DNA from: Lysobacteraceae bacterium CU05-9
GTDB taxonomy: Bacteria > Pseudomonadota > Gammaproteobacteria > Xanthomonadales > Xanthomonadaceae
DNA: 63,497 bases
Direction of reading: 5' to 3'
Assembly (NCBI GenBank): GCA_007556525.1
Contig: SWJS01000003.1
Coordinates: 1-63,497 of the forward strand
Below are positions 7,555 to 17,662 of the stretch, piece after piece (the stretch's first letter is position 1; each line of letters opens with the position of its first letter). The notes under the pieces were generated by a model that was not told where the DNA came from, did not search any database, and was given only the letters and a program-made list of their open reading frames with translations. The position numbers and the translations under genes are program-made.

Positions 7555-9645
7555 GTGGCCACGAAGAAAACAGCACCTGCCAAGAAAGCAGCGACGAAAG
7601 CCAAGACGCCTCGCGGCAACGGTGGCGAGCCCCAATATCAGTCGGGCGGCACGCATCCAACGATGACGACCGCACAGGGCATTCCTGTACCTGACAATCA
7701 GAATTCACTGAGATCTAGCCCGCGTGGGCCGACCTTGCTGGAGGATTTCATCCTCCGTGAAAAAATCACCCACTTCGACCACGAACGCATTCCCGAGCGA
7801 ATCGTGCATGCACGTGGATCGGCTGCACACGGTTACTTCGAGTTGACGAAATCGCTGAGCAAATTCACGACGGCGAAGATTCTCACCGAGGTCGGTGAAA
7901 AGACACCTTTGTTTACGCGGTTTTCGACGGTTGCCGGTGGTGCGGGTTCGGTGGATACGCCGCGGGACATTCGTGGATTTGCCGTAAAGGTGTACACGAA
8001 GGAAGGTAACTGGGACATCGTCGGGAATAATGCGCCGGTGTTTTTCATCCAGGATGCAATGAAGTTTCCGGATTTAGTGCATGCGGTCAAGATGGAGCCG
8101 GACCGTGGATTTCCGCAGGCGGCGAGTGCGCATGATACGTTTTGGGATTTCGTGTCGTTGATGCCTGAGAGCATGCACGCGGTGATGTGGGCGATGAGTG
8201 ACCGAGCAATTCCGCGGAGCCTGCGCATGATGGAAGGATTTGGCATCCATTCGTTCCGCTTGTTGAATGCGAAAGGCGAATCCACGTTCGTGAAGTTCCA
8301 TTGGCGTCCGAAGCTCGGTATGCAATCCACGATCTGGGACGAGGCGGTGAAGCTGCAAGCGGCAGACAATGATTTCCATCGTCGTGACTTGTTTGAAGCG
8401 ATCGATCGCGGTGATTACCCTGAGTGGGAATTTGGCGTGCAATTGTTTACGCAGGAACAGGCGGACAAGCTTCCATTCGATCACCTTGATCCCACGAAAT
8501 TGATTCCGGAAGAGTTGATTCCCGTACAGATTATTGGGCGGATGGTTTTGGATCGTAATCCGGACAACTTGTTTGCGGAGACGGAGCAAGTTGCGTTCTG
8601 TCCGGCGAACATTGTGCCGGGTGTGGATTTCTCGAATGATCCATTACTGCAGGGACGTTTGTTTTCGTACCTCGATACGCAACTGTCGCGGCTCGGTGGT
8701 CCGAATTTCCATCAGATACCGATCAATGCGCCGAAGTGTCCTTTTGCCAATCATCAGCGTGACGGACACATGCAAATGGAAGTCCCGAAAGGCCGCGTCA
8801 ACTACGAGCCATCCAGTCTTGAAGATGATTCACCGCGTGCGAATGCAAAGCAGGGTTTCCGTTCGTTTGCGCAACAGGATGATGGCGTGAAAGGACGGGT
8901 GCGTGCAGAGAGTTTTGCCGATCACTACAGCATGCCGCGCATGTACTTCCATAGTCTCAACGAAACGGAGCAAGCGCATTTGGCGTCGGCGGTTGTGTTC
9001 GAGTTGAGCAAAGTTGGAACGCCGCACGTTCGCGAGCGTGTTGTCGCACATATGCGCAATGTCGATCCGGATCTTGGTCAACGCATTGCAGATGGTCTCG
9101 GGATGGCGAAGTTGCCGCCAGCAATTGCGCCAGCCGCACCGATCCAGGATTGGGAGCCATCTCCTGCATTGAGCATCATCGAAAACATGAAAGATACGCT
9201 GCAAGGAAGGGCAATCGGAATTCTCGTTGCCGATGGCAGCGACATGGATTCAGTCAACAAAATCAAAATTGCAGCCGAGAAGGCCGGCGCAAGCGTCAAA
9301 CTTGTCGCGCCTAAGTTGGCGATCAAGGCGAAGGGTGGCGCGCAGGTTGCGATCGACGGGCAACTGGCGGGAACGCCATCGACCATTTTCGATGCGGTGG
9401 CGAGCATCCTGATGCCGGAAGAAGCGGCGAAGCTTGCGAAGGAAGCTGCAGCCGTGGATTGGTTCCGCGATGCGTTCGGTCACTTGAAGGCGATTGCAGC
9501 TTGCAAGGGCACGCAGCAGATTCTGCAGGCTGGAGGCATCACACCGGATGGCGGAGTGGTGGATCCGAAAGAGGTGAAGGAATTTTTGGAATTGGCCAAA
9601 ACACGCCAATGGGCACGCGAACCAAACGTTCGCACACTTTGTTAA
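7555..9645 (+). CDS. katE: large-subunit catalase (HPII/KatE type)
   Basis: About 696 residues from GTG 7555, chosen for AAGGA six bases upstream; ATG 7549 is also possible and the frame is open to 7480. The catalytic set sits at the expected spacing: His85 ([12 protein letters not shown]), Asn158 ([12 protein letters not shown]) and the haem-ligand Tyr372 ([14 protein letters not shown]). These distances equal those of E. coli HPII His128/Asn201/Tyr415. A flavodoxin-like C-terminal domain starts near residue 530 ([13 protein letters not shown]). It removes hydrogen peroxide. The first ~20 residues form a Lys/Ala/Pro tail like that of the Dps-like protein at 4275. A small ORF follows. Confidence 0.97.
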   Translation: MATKKTAPAKKAATKAKTPRGNGGEPQYQSGGTHPTMTTAQGIPVPDNQNSLRSSPRGPTLLEDFILREKITHFDHERIPERIVHARGSAAHGYFELTKSLSKFTTAKILTEVGEKTPLFTRFSTVAGGAGSVDTPRDIRGFAVKVYTKEGNWDIVGNNAPVFFIQDAMKFPDLVHAVKMEPDRGFPQAASAHDTFWDFVSLMPESMHAVMWAMSDRAIPRSLRMMEGFGIHSFRLLNAKGESTFVKFHWRPKLGMQSTIWDEAVKLQAADNDFHRRDLFEAIDRGDYPEWEFGVQLFTQEQADKLPFDHLDPTKLIPEELIPVQIIGRMVLDRNPDNLFAETEQVAFCPANIVPGVDFSNDPLLQGRLFSYLDTQLSRLGGPNFHQIPINAPKCPFANHQRDGHMQMEVPKGRVNYEPSSLEDDSPRANAKQGFRSFAQQDDGVKGRVRAESFADHYSMPRMYFHSLNETEQAHLASAVVFELSKVGTPHVRERVVAHMRNVDPDLGQRIADGLGMAKLPPAIAPAAPIQDWEPSPALSIIENMKDTLQGRAIGILVADGSDMDSVNKIKIAAEKAGASVKLVAPKLAIKAKGGAQVAIDGQLAGTPSTIFDAVASILMPEEAAKLAKEAAAVDWFRDAFGHLKAIAACKGTQQILQAGGITPDGGVVDPKEVKEFLELAKTRQWAREPNVRTLC

Positions 9646-9662
9646 TTGATGGAGGAAAAACG

Positions 9663-9866
9663 ATGACTAACATTCCAGACGACAATGTCACCAAGGACAA
9701 CGCGCCACACGATAATTTGCCGAAGGACAACGTGCCGGGCGTGAATGATAACAGCGCGAAACAAAAGGAAGACATCAAAACCATCAAGGACGATACGCCG
9801 CCCCAACAGGATCAGACCGGGACGGACAATCCGGAAATCATCCGCCGCGGCAATCGTGGTCAGTGA
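9663..9866 (+). CDS. 67-residue hydrophilic hypothetical protein
   Basis: It starts at ATG 9663 with a strong GGAGG ribosome site and lies 17 bases after the catalase stop. The product is disordered-looking and rich in Asp, Asn, Lys and Pro. It has near-repeats of DNVxKDNxP (DDNVTKDNAPHDN, LPKDNVPGVNDN). Its position suggests co-transcription with the catalase. No family is recognised. Confidence 0.65.
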   Translation: MTNIPDDNVTKDNAPHDNLPKDNVPGVNDNSAKQKEDIKTIKDDTPPQQDQTGTDNPEIIRRGNRGQ

Positions 9867-9882
9867 TGAAGTAAGGAAGCGT

Positions 9883-9902
9883 TGGATCCTTAGCGGGATC
9901 CA
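9883..9902. terminator. possible bidirectional hairpin between convergent genes
   Basis: TGGATCC-TTAGCG-GGATCCA forms a perfect 7-bp stem between the convergent 67-residue ORF and the membrane protein gene, overlapping the latter's final codons. It has no T-tract, so the terminator role is only possible. Confidence 0.35.
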
Positions 9903-10543
9903 GCGCGATCTTGAAATGCAGTTGTTGCGACGACGGAAGTGAGCAACAGCAACTCGAACAAGTTCGTTGCGGCGTTACTCGCGATCGGCAATTGCACCAT
10001 GCTCATGACGGTCATCAATGCGGAGGCGAGGAAGAGCCATGGCCATTTTTGACGCTTCCAGAGAATGCCGCCGGCGATCAACATCACGATAGCGACGATG
10101 ACAGGAACCAGTGGCGCCGCGGCAGGTGCGGAGCTGATGTAAGAGAACGAGCCGTACTCATCGCGGGGAATCAAATCGAGGCCTTGGATTTCCCTCAAGA
10201 ATGTCGTGACGACTAATGCTGCTGCGACCAACCACGTACTGGGCTTGACCGCGGAGTGACGCATTGTGCCGGAGCGTTGCAACGCATCGACAGACCAAAT
10301 GAAAAGCAGCGGCGTGAATACCGTCAACCAATAGCGGCCGGCGTTGAGCGTTTTGAGAAAATCACCTTCACCAATGAACTTTCCTGAGCCCAGCACAATG
10401 TTGTCGTAGGCAAGTGCGGCGATCACGAGGATGGGAAGCATCGCAGCGCGACCCCAGCCGTTGTTCGCACCCAAGCGCGCGTACCAAGCCAGCAGCGCGA
10501 GATACGCTGCACCATATGCGAGAAAAATAATGCTGTCCATCAC
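9890..10543 (-). CDS. multi-pass membrane protein, hypothetical
   Basis: 217 residues (ATG 10543 or 10540) with about six hydrophobic segments, including IIFLAYGAAYLALLAWY, AAMLPILVIAALAYDNIVLG, WLVAAALVVTTFL, LVPVIVAIVMLIAGGILW and LFELLLLTSVVATTAF. No catalytic motif is evident. It ends close to the convergent 67-residue ORF and starts about 30 bases after the SDR gene on the same strand. Function unknown. Confidence 0.7.
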   Translation of the reverse strand: MMDSIIFLAYGAAYLALLAWYARLGANNGWGRAAMLPILVIAALAYDNIVLGSGKFIGEGDFLKTLNAGRYWLTVFTPLLFIWSVDALQRSGTMRHSAVKPSTWLVAAALVVTTFLREIQGLDLIPRDEYGSFSYISSAPAAAPLVPVIVAIVMLIAGGILWKRQKWPWLFLASALMTVMSMVQLPIASNAATNLFELLLLTSVVATTAFQDRAGSR

Positions 10544-10576
10544 GCTAGCGTAGGAAACGTGATGTGAAGGAAATGC

Positions 10577-11350
10577 TTACTTGCGGCGCCGCGTTACGGC
10601 TTTCACAGCCTTCGCTTGCCAAGTGCGTGGGAGCAAGCGCATGGCGAAGACGTTGAGTTTGTTTTTGAGGCCGTGAACCACGACTCCGCGTTCTGCCAAG
10701 CAAGCCCGCCAAGCATCGGCACCGACTTCTTCGCCGGAAGGAACGCCGCCACCTTTGAAAATGCCGGAACCGCTCGCATCCGCGGCTGCTTCGAAATTCG
10801 TGTGGGTCGGGCCTGGGCAATAGGTCGTGACGCTAACGCCTTTGCGTTGCAACTCTTCGGCGATGCCCTCGCTCCAAATTCGTAAGTACGCTTTGGTCGC
10901 GTGGTAGTTGGCGAAGTAAGGTCCGGGCATGAAGCCCGCGATCGAGGCGATGTTGAGGATACGGCCATTGCGTGCGACGAGTCCAGGCATCAACGCATGC
11001 GTGATCATCGTTGGCGCGTCCATGTTCAGTCGCATCATATTCAACACGTCATCGATGTCGGTCTCGACGAAAGGACCATAAACCCCGCGACCTGCATTGT
11101 TCACGAAGACATCAATGTCGCGTGATGCGACGGCATCGATGAGCACGCGGCATCCAACTGAAGTCGAAAGATTTGCCGCGATGCAATCGACGCGGACGCC
11201 GTACGTCGTGCGCAATTCCTCAGCGAGTTTCTCCAGTGCGTCTTCAGAACGTGCATTGAGGATTAAGTCGAAGCCATTACGCGCAGCGGCGAAAGCGATG
11301 CCACGGCCAATGCCGACGGATGCGCCGGTGATGAGGGCGAGTTGGGTCAT
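10577..11350 (-). CDS. short-chain dehydrogenase/reductase
   Basis: 257 residues of the classical SDR family. The cofactor motif TGASVGIG is at residues 8-15 and NNAG near 87-90. The catalytic Ser (NIASIAG) and YHATK (Tyr-x3-Lys) lie near 137-156, and the PG motif (YCPGPTHTNF) follows. The basic residue after the glycine motif (NARSE) suggests NADPH. It overlaps the patatin gene by four bases (ATGA), implying a shared transcript and perhaps a lipid-related substrate. The actual substrate is unknown. Confidence 0.9.
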   Translation of the reverse strand: MTQLALITGASVGIGRGIAFAAARNGFDLILNARSEDALEKLAEELRTTYGVRVDCIAANLSTSVGCRVLIDAVASRDIDVFVNNAGRGVYGPFVETDIDDVLNMMRLNMDAPTMITHALMPGLVARNGRILNIASIAGFMPGPYFANYHATKAYLRIWSEGIAEELQRKGVSVTTYCPGPTHTNFEAAADASGSGIFKGGGVPSGEEVGADAWRACLAERGVVVHGLKNKLNVFAMRLLPRTWQAKAVKAVTRRRK

Positions 11351-12699
11351 TTTGTCTTCAAGTCCTTGAGCAGACGTTGAAATTCAGGGTTATCGCGAAG
11401 GAGCGACTGGCCCGCGTCAATCAGTTGATCGACTTGCGAATTTTCGAGCTGCAATGTCGTTGGCATGTGCGACAAGGTGTCGGCAAGCTTGCGGTCCTTC
11501 AATGACCCGAAATCCAGATGTACCATGTAAAGCTCGACCGGGTGCGAAGGTGTTGACCACTCTTTCGCCCACTGTCTTGCGTTATTGCTGATGAACTGAA
11601 GCGTGTCGACACTGTAGCGGTTGATCTGCGCATCGGAAATGGCGGCCGCAGTTTGCTTCAACGAAGGCGGATTGGGACTGAGATCCATCACTGGATCTGC
11701 TGTGCTGGCCGCATCGACGACGATCACCACGAAACGTTTTGAAACCGGCTTGCCCAGTCTTTCAATGTATGCCTTTGCACCGCCGCTGGCTTCGACAATG
11801 TCATACAGCGCGCGTAACCCAAGGTTGTCAGTGATGCCGCCATCGACGAGATGGATGAATGGCCGCTTGTCCTTTCGCGAATAACCCTGCAAACCGTTCG
11901 CAAGCTGCGTGAGATTCGGATTTCCCGCAGCGCGTTTCTGCATCTCGCTGAGCCAAGCGGTGTCCGATGTCGAACAGGTGGAATAATTCGCAAGCATGAC
12001 AGGATCAAACAAAAACGGTACCGCGGACGACGCAGTCACTGCTTGCGCCAACGGGACATCATCCAGTCGTGAACACAGCAAAAGGAAATACTCGGGAATG
12101 TACGAGAAACGCACGCCACTCCCCAGATCTGATGCATTGATGATGAGAGCCGGACCGCCTGCACGTTTCACATCCGCGAATGTCGCGTTCGCGAAGAGAT
12201 CCTGACTGTACAGATCCATCGCAGCGACGGTGCGGGAAGTGCGCGAAAATATTTGCCCCGGCCGCAACCAACGCTTCTTGATTTCAGATTCGATCTCACG
12301 GCGGAGAAACTTGGGCTCGAAGGATTGGAACGTTTTTTCGCCATGGAGAGCGTAATATGCCGCGGTGAAGCTTCCGCCCGATACGGACGTGATGGCATCC
12401 ACCTCATCCAGCATCCGTTGCGAATGCATTGGCGTGTCGCGCAAACCTTTCAGGACACCGTACGATAACGCCGCCGCCCGCGTGCCGCCACCGGAAAACG
12501 CAAGGATCATCGTGATGTCATTGGTTGAAGATTCACCGGCATCAACCGTTGTCGATTGCAGGACATCTTCGGGAGTGGCCTGCTCAACAGCCAGAGGCTC
12601 ATTCATGATGACGCCATACGTCGCGCAACCCGTCAGCATCGAGATGGGCAGCATCGCCGCAACAAGGAAAGCTGCCAGTCGGTTGAGTCCTTTTCGCAT
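11347..12699 (-). CDS. patatin-like phospholipase lipoprotein
   Basis: 450 residues with a lipoprotein signal (LPISMLTGCATYG, lipobox LTGC). The patatin catalytic elements are an oxyanion loop SGGGTRAAALSYGVL near residue 70, the nucleophile elbow ITSVSGGSF (Ser of VSGG, a GxSxG variant) and the dyad Asp in LVDGGITDNLG. It is probably an outer-membrane or periplasmic lipid acyl hydrolase. It is divergent from the cyanophycin cluster and shares that intergenic region. Confidence 0.88.
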   Translation of the reverse strand: MRKGLNRLAAFLVAAMLPISMLTGCATYGVIMNEPLAVEQATPEDVLQSTTVDAGESSTNDITMILAFSGGGTRAAALSYGVLKGLRDTPMHSQRMLDEVDAITSVSGGSFTAAYYALHGEKTFQSFEPKFLRREIESEIKKRWLRPGQIFSRTSRTVAAMDLYSQDLFANATFADVKRAGGPALIINASDLGSGVRFSYIPEYFLLLCSRLDDVPLAQAVTASSAVPFLFDPVMLANYSTCSTSDTAWLSEMQKRAAGNPNLTQLANGLQGYSRKDKRPFIHLVDGGITDNLGLRALYDIVEASGGAKAYIERLGKPVSKRFVVIVVDAASTADPVMDLSPNPPSLKQTAAAISDAQINRYSVDTLQFISNNARQWAKEWSTPSHPVELYMVHLDFGSLKDRKLADTLSHMPTTLQLENSQVDQLIDAGQSLLRDNPEFQRLLKDLKTK

Positions 12700-12750
12700 G
12701 GATTGAATTTAACGCATTTCGGAGTACTCGGTCGCAGTGTAAGTTTGCGG

Positions 12751-12770
12751 TATATTGAACTTTCCGTTCA
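12751..12770 (+). promoter_or_regulatory. candidate -10 box and dyad before the cyanophycin genes
   Basis: TATATT (12751-12756) is a plausible -10. The dyad TGAAC-TTTCC-GTTCA (12756-12770) overlaps its downstream edge. No good -35 is seen, which would fit a regulated promoter. The assignment is tentative. Confidence 0.3.
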
Positions 12771-12792
12771 GGGTGTCCAAAGGAGTCCACTC

Positions 12793-13950
12793 TTGCTGTT
12801 ATTACGCAACGCAAATGTCCATGCACCCGAAGCCGTGGGATTGCGTAATATTTTGATTGGTGGCTCGAAGATTCTTTGGACCGGCGAAAATGTACCGGAT
12901 ATCCAGGGCATTACAATCACCGACGTTGATCTGGAAGGACGTGATGTGATTCCGGGTTTCGTCGATGGCCACGTGCATGTCACCGGTGGCGGTGGCGAAA
13001 CTGGATATGCAAGCCGCGTACCGGCGCCGGATTTGTCGATCTACACGAAGGCCGGCGTGACGACCGTCATCGGTTTGCTCGGAACTGACGATGTCATCCG
13101 GACCACCGCGCAATTGGTTGCGCAGATCTATGCGTTGAGAGAAAGCGGACTGTCGGCGTGGGGATACTGCGGTGGTTATCACGTGCCGCCGGTCACCATC
13201 ACGGGTTCTGTGCGTGGGGATATTGTTTTGGTTGAGCCGTTGATTGGAGTGGGCGAACTCGCTTTGAGCGACCACCGTTCGAGCCAGCCGACGTTGAACG
13301 AATTATTGCGCATCGCCTCCGATGTGCATGTTGCGGGTTTGATGAGTGGCAAGGCCGGCGTGATCCATGTCCACATGGGTGATGGCAAGCGTGGTTTGGA
13401 ACTCATCAGAGAAGCGATTTCGACGAGCGAAATTCCACCGCGCGTTTTTCAACCTACGCACGTGAATCGCAAAAAGGCATTGTTTGACGAAGCACTGGAA
13501 GTCGCGCGCATTGGTTGCCATATCGATGCCACTGCATTCCCAACGGAGGAAGGCGCGGATGAATGGTCTGCGGCGGAATCGGCGATCAAGTATTTGGATT
13601 CGGGATTGCCTGCGCATCGTTTCTCGATCAGCTCCGATGCCGGTGGCTGCTTGCCATGCTTCGATGACGAAGGTCGCGCATGTGGAATGGATGTCGCGCA
13701 TTCCGGATCGATGATCGAGACGTTGCAGGAGCTCGTCGCGAAGGGAGTGCCGTTGGAAAGTGCGGTGCCGTTTTTTAGCAGCAATCCTGCCAAGCATTTA
13801 AGACTGCAAAATAAGGGTCGAATTGAGGCCGGTGCCGATGCTGATTTGATTGTGTTGGATGAGCGCTGCAAGCCGCATCACGTGATCGCGCTCGGTGAGT
13901 TTCATGTAAAGGACGGGTCGCTTGTGAAGCGCGGCGCGTTCGAAAAGTAA
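12793..13950 (+). CDS. iadA: isoaspartyl dipeptidase (beta-aspartyl peptidase)
   Basis: 385 residues from TTG 12793, chosen because AAAGGAG lies seven bases upstream and the length then equals known IadA (about 390); the frame is open far upstream. Amidohydrolase-fold metal ligands are visible: HVH in FVDGHVHVTGGGGE, His in VIHVHMGDG and PTHVNRK, and Asp in SISSDAGGCLP. It splits beta-Asp-Arg dipeptides, the product of cyanophycinase, to free Asp and Arg. It is first in an iadA-cphB-cphA-cphA' cluster, so synthesis and breakdown of cyanophycin are co-located. Confidence 0.93.
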   Translation: MLLLRNANVHAPEAVGLRNILIGGSKILWTGENVPDIQGITITDVDLEGRDVIPGFVDGHVHVTGGGGETGYASRVPAPDLSIYTKAGVTTVIGLLGTDDVIRTTAQLVAQIYALRESGLSAWGYCGGYHVPPVTITGSVRGDIVLVEPLIGVGELALSDHRSSQPTLNELLRIASDVHVAGLMSGKAGVIHVHMGDGKRGLELIREAISTSEIPPRVFQPTHVNRKKALFDEALEVARIGCHIDATAFPTEEGADEWSAAESAIKYLDSGLPAHRFSISSDAGGCLPCFDDEGRACGMDVAHSGSMIETLQELVAKGVPLESAVPFFSSNPAKHLRLQNKGRIEAGADADLIVLDERCKPHHVIALGEFHVKDGSLVKRGAFEK

Positions 13951-13978
13951 TTTGATTTGGAAAGAGAGATTTTTTGCA

Positions 13979-14824
13979 ATGCCAAGTAAGCGCAGTGAAA
14001 ATTCGAAGCGCGGATGGATCATTCCCATCGGTGGCGCGGAAGACAAGTTGGAACGTAAGAGGATTTTGAGCCGTTTCGTGGATCTGTCCGGCGGTGAGAA
14101 TGCACGGATCGTGATCATCCCAACCGCAAGCCGTTTGACGACGACCGGCGACCGTTACTTGAAACTGTTTCAGGAGCTCGGGGTCAAGGACGTTCAAGTC
14201 GCCGATATCCTGACGCGCGAAGATGCCGAGCGCGAAGACTACGAAGCCATGATTGAGAATGCGACTGGCGTGTTTCTCACCGGTGGCAACCAGCTGCGTA
14301 TCACGACCATCATCGGTGGCACGAAAGTCGCGAAAGCAATTCGCCGCGGCAACGCCGATGGCTTGAATGTCGCGGGAACGAGTGCGGGTGCGAGTGTTTT
14401 GTCCGATCACATGATTGCGTTCGGTAAGGATGGATCGTCGCCGCGCGCAGGCGCAGTACGTTTGGCGCCGGGTTTGGGATTGACCAACCGCTTCATCATT
14501 GACCAGCACTTCCGTCAACGTGATCGCCTCGGACGGTTGGTGGCGGCGTTGGCATTCAATCCGCATCCGACAGGCATCGGACTCGATGAAGATACCGCGG
14601 CTTTCATTGGTCCGGACAACACATTGGAAGTCGAAGGCAGCGGTGCACTGACTCTGGTAGACAGTTCGAAAACGCAATTTTCATCCATGGCCGAAGCCGG
14701 CGTGAACGATCCGATTTGCATTTTGGGCATTACCGTGCACATTCTGGTACACGGAGCAACTTATAACCTCCACACGCGAACCGCATCGCCGGGCACGTTG
14801 GTTGGGGAACGGACAGACGACTAA
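13979..14824 (+). CDS. cphB: cyanophycinase
   Basis: 281 residues from ATG 13979 (AAAGAGAG upstream; the frame opens at 13952). Peptidase family S51 features are GWIIPIGGAEDK at the start, GVFLTGGNQLRI, and the serine-nucleophile elbow GTSAGASVLSDHM. FIIDQHFRQRDRLGRL and the late GIGLDEDTAAF are also typical. It is an exo-acting serine hydrolase releasing beta-Asp-Arg from cyanophycin granules. It lies 28 bases after iadA and about 10 before cphA. Confidence 0.96.
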   Translation: MPSKRSENSKRGWIIPIGGAEDKLERKRILSRFVDLSGGENARIVIIPTASRLTTTGDRYLKLFQELGVKDVQVADILTREDAEREDYEAMIENATGVFLTGGNQLRITTIIGGTKVAKAIRRGNADGLNVAGTSAGASVLSDHMIAFGKDGSSPRAGAVRLAPGLGLTNRFIIDQHFRQRDRLGRLVAALAFNPHPTGIGLDEDTAAFIGPDNTLEVEGSGALTLVDSSKTQFSSMAEAGVNDPICILGITVHILVHGATYNLHTRTASPGTLVGERTDD

Positions 14825-14834
14825 GGTTTTTTAT

Positions 14835-17651
14835 ATGCGCATTCTTGATCGCAACATTTACGGTGGACCTTCGCAATTCGCGCTTTTTCCGGTCATTCGA
14901 CTTGAATTGGACTTGGAGGAGCTCGAGAACTGGCCGACGGCGAAGATCGGTCAGGAGTTTGTCGACGGTCTCATCGAAGCGTTGCCGGGATTGAATTCGC
15001 ATGGGTGTTCCTACCGCGAGGCTGGCGGCTTCGTCCGTCGCATGCGCGAGGATGAAGGCACATGGATGGGTCACGTGCTTGAGCATCTGGCGCTCGAGTT
15101 GCAGAACGTTGCGGGCGAGTATGTGACCTTTGGCAAAACGCGACAGGTCCGTGACGGCCGCGAGGGTGTCTACAACGTCATCTACGAATACGAAACGAAG
15201 GAAGAAGGCATCGCCGCCGGTGAGCTTGCCATGCAACTCATCGATTCGTTGTTGCCGGCGAACTTGAAGACACCGGGTTTGGTTCCGGAGGATTGGACGT
15301 GGGCGGAAGCGTTGGAAAACTTCATCCGCTATGCGCAGCGTCGCGCACTCGGTCCATCGACGGCATCGCTGGTTCGCGCCGCGAAACGCCGCAAGATTCC
15401 ATGGATGCGACTGAACCAGAATTCTTCGTTGATCCAACTCGGTCACGGCAAATATCAGCAACGCATTCAAGCAACCGTGACCGGACGCACCTCGCATATC
15501 GCCGTTGAACTGGCGAGCGATAAGGAAGAAACCAATAAGATTCTCGGTGCGCTCGGTTTACCGGTCCCTCGCCAAAGGTTGGTGCAGACGGCGGACGCTG
15601 CCGTCAACGCGGCGGCTCAGTTGGGTGGATCCGTTGTCCTCAAACCTTACAACGGCAATCACGGACGCGGCATCACCATTGATATTCGCGAAGAAGCGGA
15701 CATTCGCGCGGCGTTTGAAGAAGCGCATCAGATTTCAAATTCGGTGATCGTCGAAACGTTCCAGCCGGGTTGTGATCACCGCATGCTCGTGGTCAATGGC
15801 GAACTTGTCGCCGCGACTTTGCGTACGCCGGGTTGCGTCGTTGGTGACGGTGAGAGCACCGTCTCTCAATTGCTCGACGTGTTGAACTCGAATCCTGACC
15901 GTGGTGTTGGCCATGAGAAAATTTTGACCCAAATCAAACTCGACCGCGAAGCCTTCGACATGCTGGGTCGCGTGGGAATGGACGAGCATTCCGTTCCGGC
16001 AGCGGGACAGATTGTGCAACTGCGTGCGACAGCCAACCTTTCGACCGGCGGCACTGCAACTGACGTTCTCGACATCGTGCATCCGGACAATCGCTCGATG
16101 GCGGAGCGTGCGGTTCAAGCGATCGGTCTCGATGTCGGTGGCGTCGACTTCATCACGCCGAACATCGCAGAAAGCTATAAGAGTGCCGGTGGCGCCATTT
16201 GCGAAATCAATGCCGCGCCTGGCTTCCGCATGCATGTCTCTCCAAGCGAAGGAACGCCACGCGATGTGGCAGGACCGGTGGTCGACATGCTCTTCCCGCA
16301 AGGTGCTGCGTCGACGGTACCGATCACCGCAATTACCGGCACCAACGGCAAGACCACTACCGCGCGCATGGTTGCGCACATCGCGAAGATGGCGGGCTTC
16401 ACTCCGGGCCTGACGACGACGGATGGTGTCTACATTGATGGACATCGCACCGTTGAAGGCGACATGACTGGACCGGTATCGGCGCAGATGGTGTTGCGCG
16501 ATCCTACGATCGACTTCGCGGTGCTTGAGACAGCGCGTGGCGGCATGGTGCGTGCCGGTATGGGCGTGCCGAAGGTTGACGTGGGTGCAGTGATTAACGT
16601 CGCAAGCGACCACCTTGGCTTGAAAGGTGTCAACACGCTTGAACAGCTAGCCGAAATCAAACGTATCGTTGTGGAAGTCGCGAAAGATTGCGCAGTGCTC
16701 AACGCCGATGATCCATTGGTTGTCCGCATGTCCGGCTATACCGACGCGAAAGTGATTTGCTACGTCACGATGGATCCGGCGAATACTTTCGTGCGTGATC
16801 ACGTTCGGTCCGGTGGACGTGCATGTGCGCTGGAAGAGGGCGTCAACGGCGAGATGATCACGATCTACGATCAAGGCAAGCACATTCCATTGTTGTGGAC
16901 GCATCTCGTGCAATCGACGTTAGAAGGTCAGGCACGTCATAACGTCCAGAACGCGATGATGGCTGCCGCAATCACCTATTCGATGGGCATCAAGCTCGAT
17001 GCGATCCGCCAAGGCTTGCGCACGTTTGATACGAGCTTCTTCCAGGCACCTGGCCGTTTGAACGTTTTCAGCAAACTGCCCTTCAAGGTCATCATGGACT
17101 ACGGTCATAACGCGCATGCCGTGAGCATGATGGCGGACTTGGCCAAGCGCATTGACGTGAATGGACGTCGCATTGTGGTTTTGTCGGGTCCCGGTGATCG
17201 CCGTGATGAAGACTTGCGAGAGTTGGCGAATGCGGTGAGCGGTGTTTTTGACCATTACATCCTGAAGCGCGATGACAACCGACGTGGACGTGGTCACGAT
17301 GAAGTGCCTCAAATCATGGCACAAGCGTTGCGTGCTGCAGGGATTCCCGATTCTGCGATTACCATTGCGCCGGAAGAAGTTGAAGCCGTTGATACTGCGT
17401 TGACGATGGCGGAGAAGGGTGATTTGGTGTTGGTTTTTGCGGATGCGCTCGCGAGGACATGGAAGCAAATTACCAAGTTCGGTGCCGCTGAAGCGGGTGA
17501 TGACAGTTCCAAAAATATCCCGCCAGAACCACTTGCACCAACGTCGTTGGATCCGGCCGAAGATCATGCCTATGACGCGACCGAAATGCAGGGCATGGTT
17601 CGTGATGACCGCGGATTGCACTATACGCGGATGGATGAGGAAAGCGACTGA
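14835..17651 (+). CDS. cphA: cyanophycin synthetase
   Basis: 938 residues from ATG 14835 (MRILDRNIYGGPSQFALFP); the frame opens at 14802 inside cphB. An N-terminal domain (1-160) is followed by an ATP-grasp domain (about 220-480, with SVVLKPYNGNHGRGITIDI and CEINAAPGF). The C-terminal Mur-ligase domain has P-loop GTNGKTTT at 502-509 and later ETARGGMVRAGMG, NVASDHLG and DYGHNAHAVSMM. Both ATP sites look intact, so it should add Asp to the backbone and Arg to each side chain. It is slightly longer than the usual 870-900 because of an acidic C-terminal tail. Confidence 0.96.
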   Translation: MRILDRNIYGGPSQFALFPVIRLELDLEELENWPTAKIGQEFVDGLIEALPGLNSHGCSYREAGGFVRRMREDEGTWMGHVLEHLALELQNVAGEYVTFGKTRQVRDGREGVYNVIYEYETKEEGIAAGELAMQLIDSLLPANLKTPGLVPEDWTWAEALENFIRYAQRRALGPSTASLVRAAKRRKIPWMRLNQNSSLIQLGHGKYQQRIQATVTGRTSHIAVELASDKEETNKILGALGLPVPRQRLVQTADAAVNAAAQLGGSVVLKPYNGNHGRGITIDIREEADIRAAFEEAHQISNSVIVETFQPGCDHRMLVVNGELVAATLRTPGCVVGDGESTVSQLLDVLNSNPDRGVGHEKILTQIKLDREAFDMLGRVGMDEHSVPAAGQIVQLRATANLSTGGTATDVLDIVHPDNRSMAERAVQAIGLDVGGVDFITPNIAESYKSAGGAICEINAAPGFRMHVSPSEGTPRDVAGPVVDMLFPQGAASTVPITAITGTNGKTTTARMVAHIAKMAGFTPGLTTTDGVYIDGHRTVEGDMTGPVSAQMVLRDPTIDFAVLETARGGMVRAGMGVPKVDVGAVINVASDHLGLKGVNTLEQLAEIKRIVVEVAKDCAVLNADDPLVVRMSGYTDAKVICYVTMDPANTFVRDHVRSGGRACALEEGVNGEMITIYDQGKHIPLLWTHLVQSTLEGQARHNVQNAMMAAAITYSMGIKLDAIRQGLRTFDTSFFQAPGRLNVFSKLPFKVIMDYGHNAHAVSMMADLAKRIDVNGRRIVVLSGPGDRRDEDLRELANAVSGVFDHYILKRDDNRRGRGHDEVPQIMAQALRAAGIPDSAITIAPEEVEAVDTALTMAEKGDLVLVFADALARTWKQITKFGAAEAGDDSSKNIPPEPLAPTSLDPAEDHAYDATEMQGMVRDDRGLHYTRMDEESD

Positions 17652-17662
17652 GTGCCGCACAC

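Noticed and set aside
15735..16613. Minus-strand ORF of 292 codons inside cphA
   Set aside because: It overlaps conserved ATP-grasp and Mur-ligase codons. No domain or start signal.
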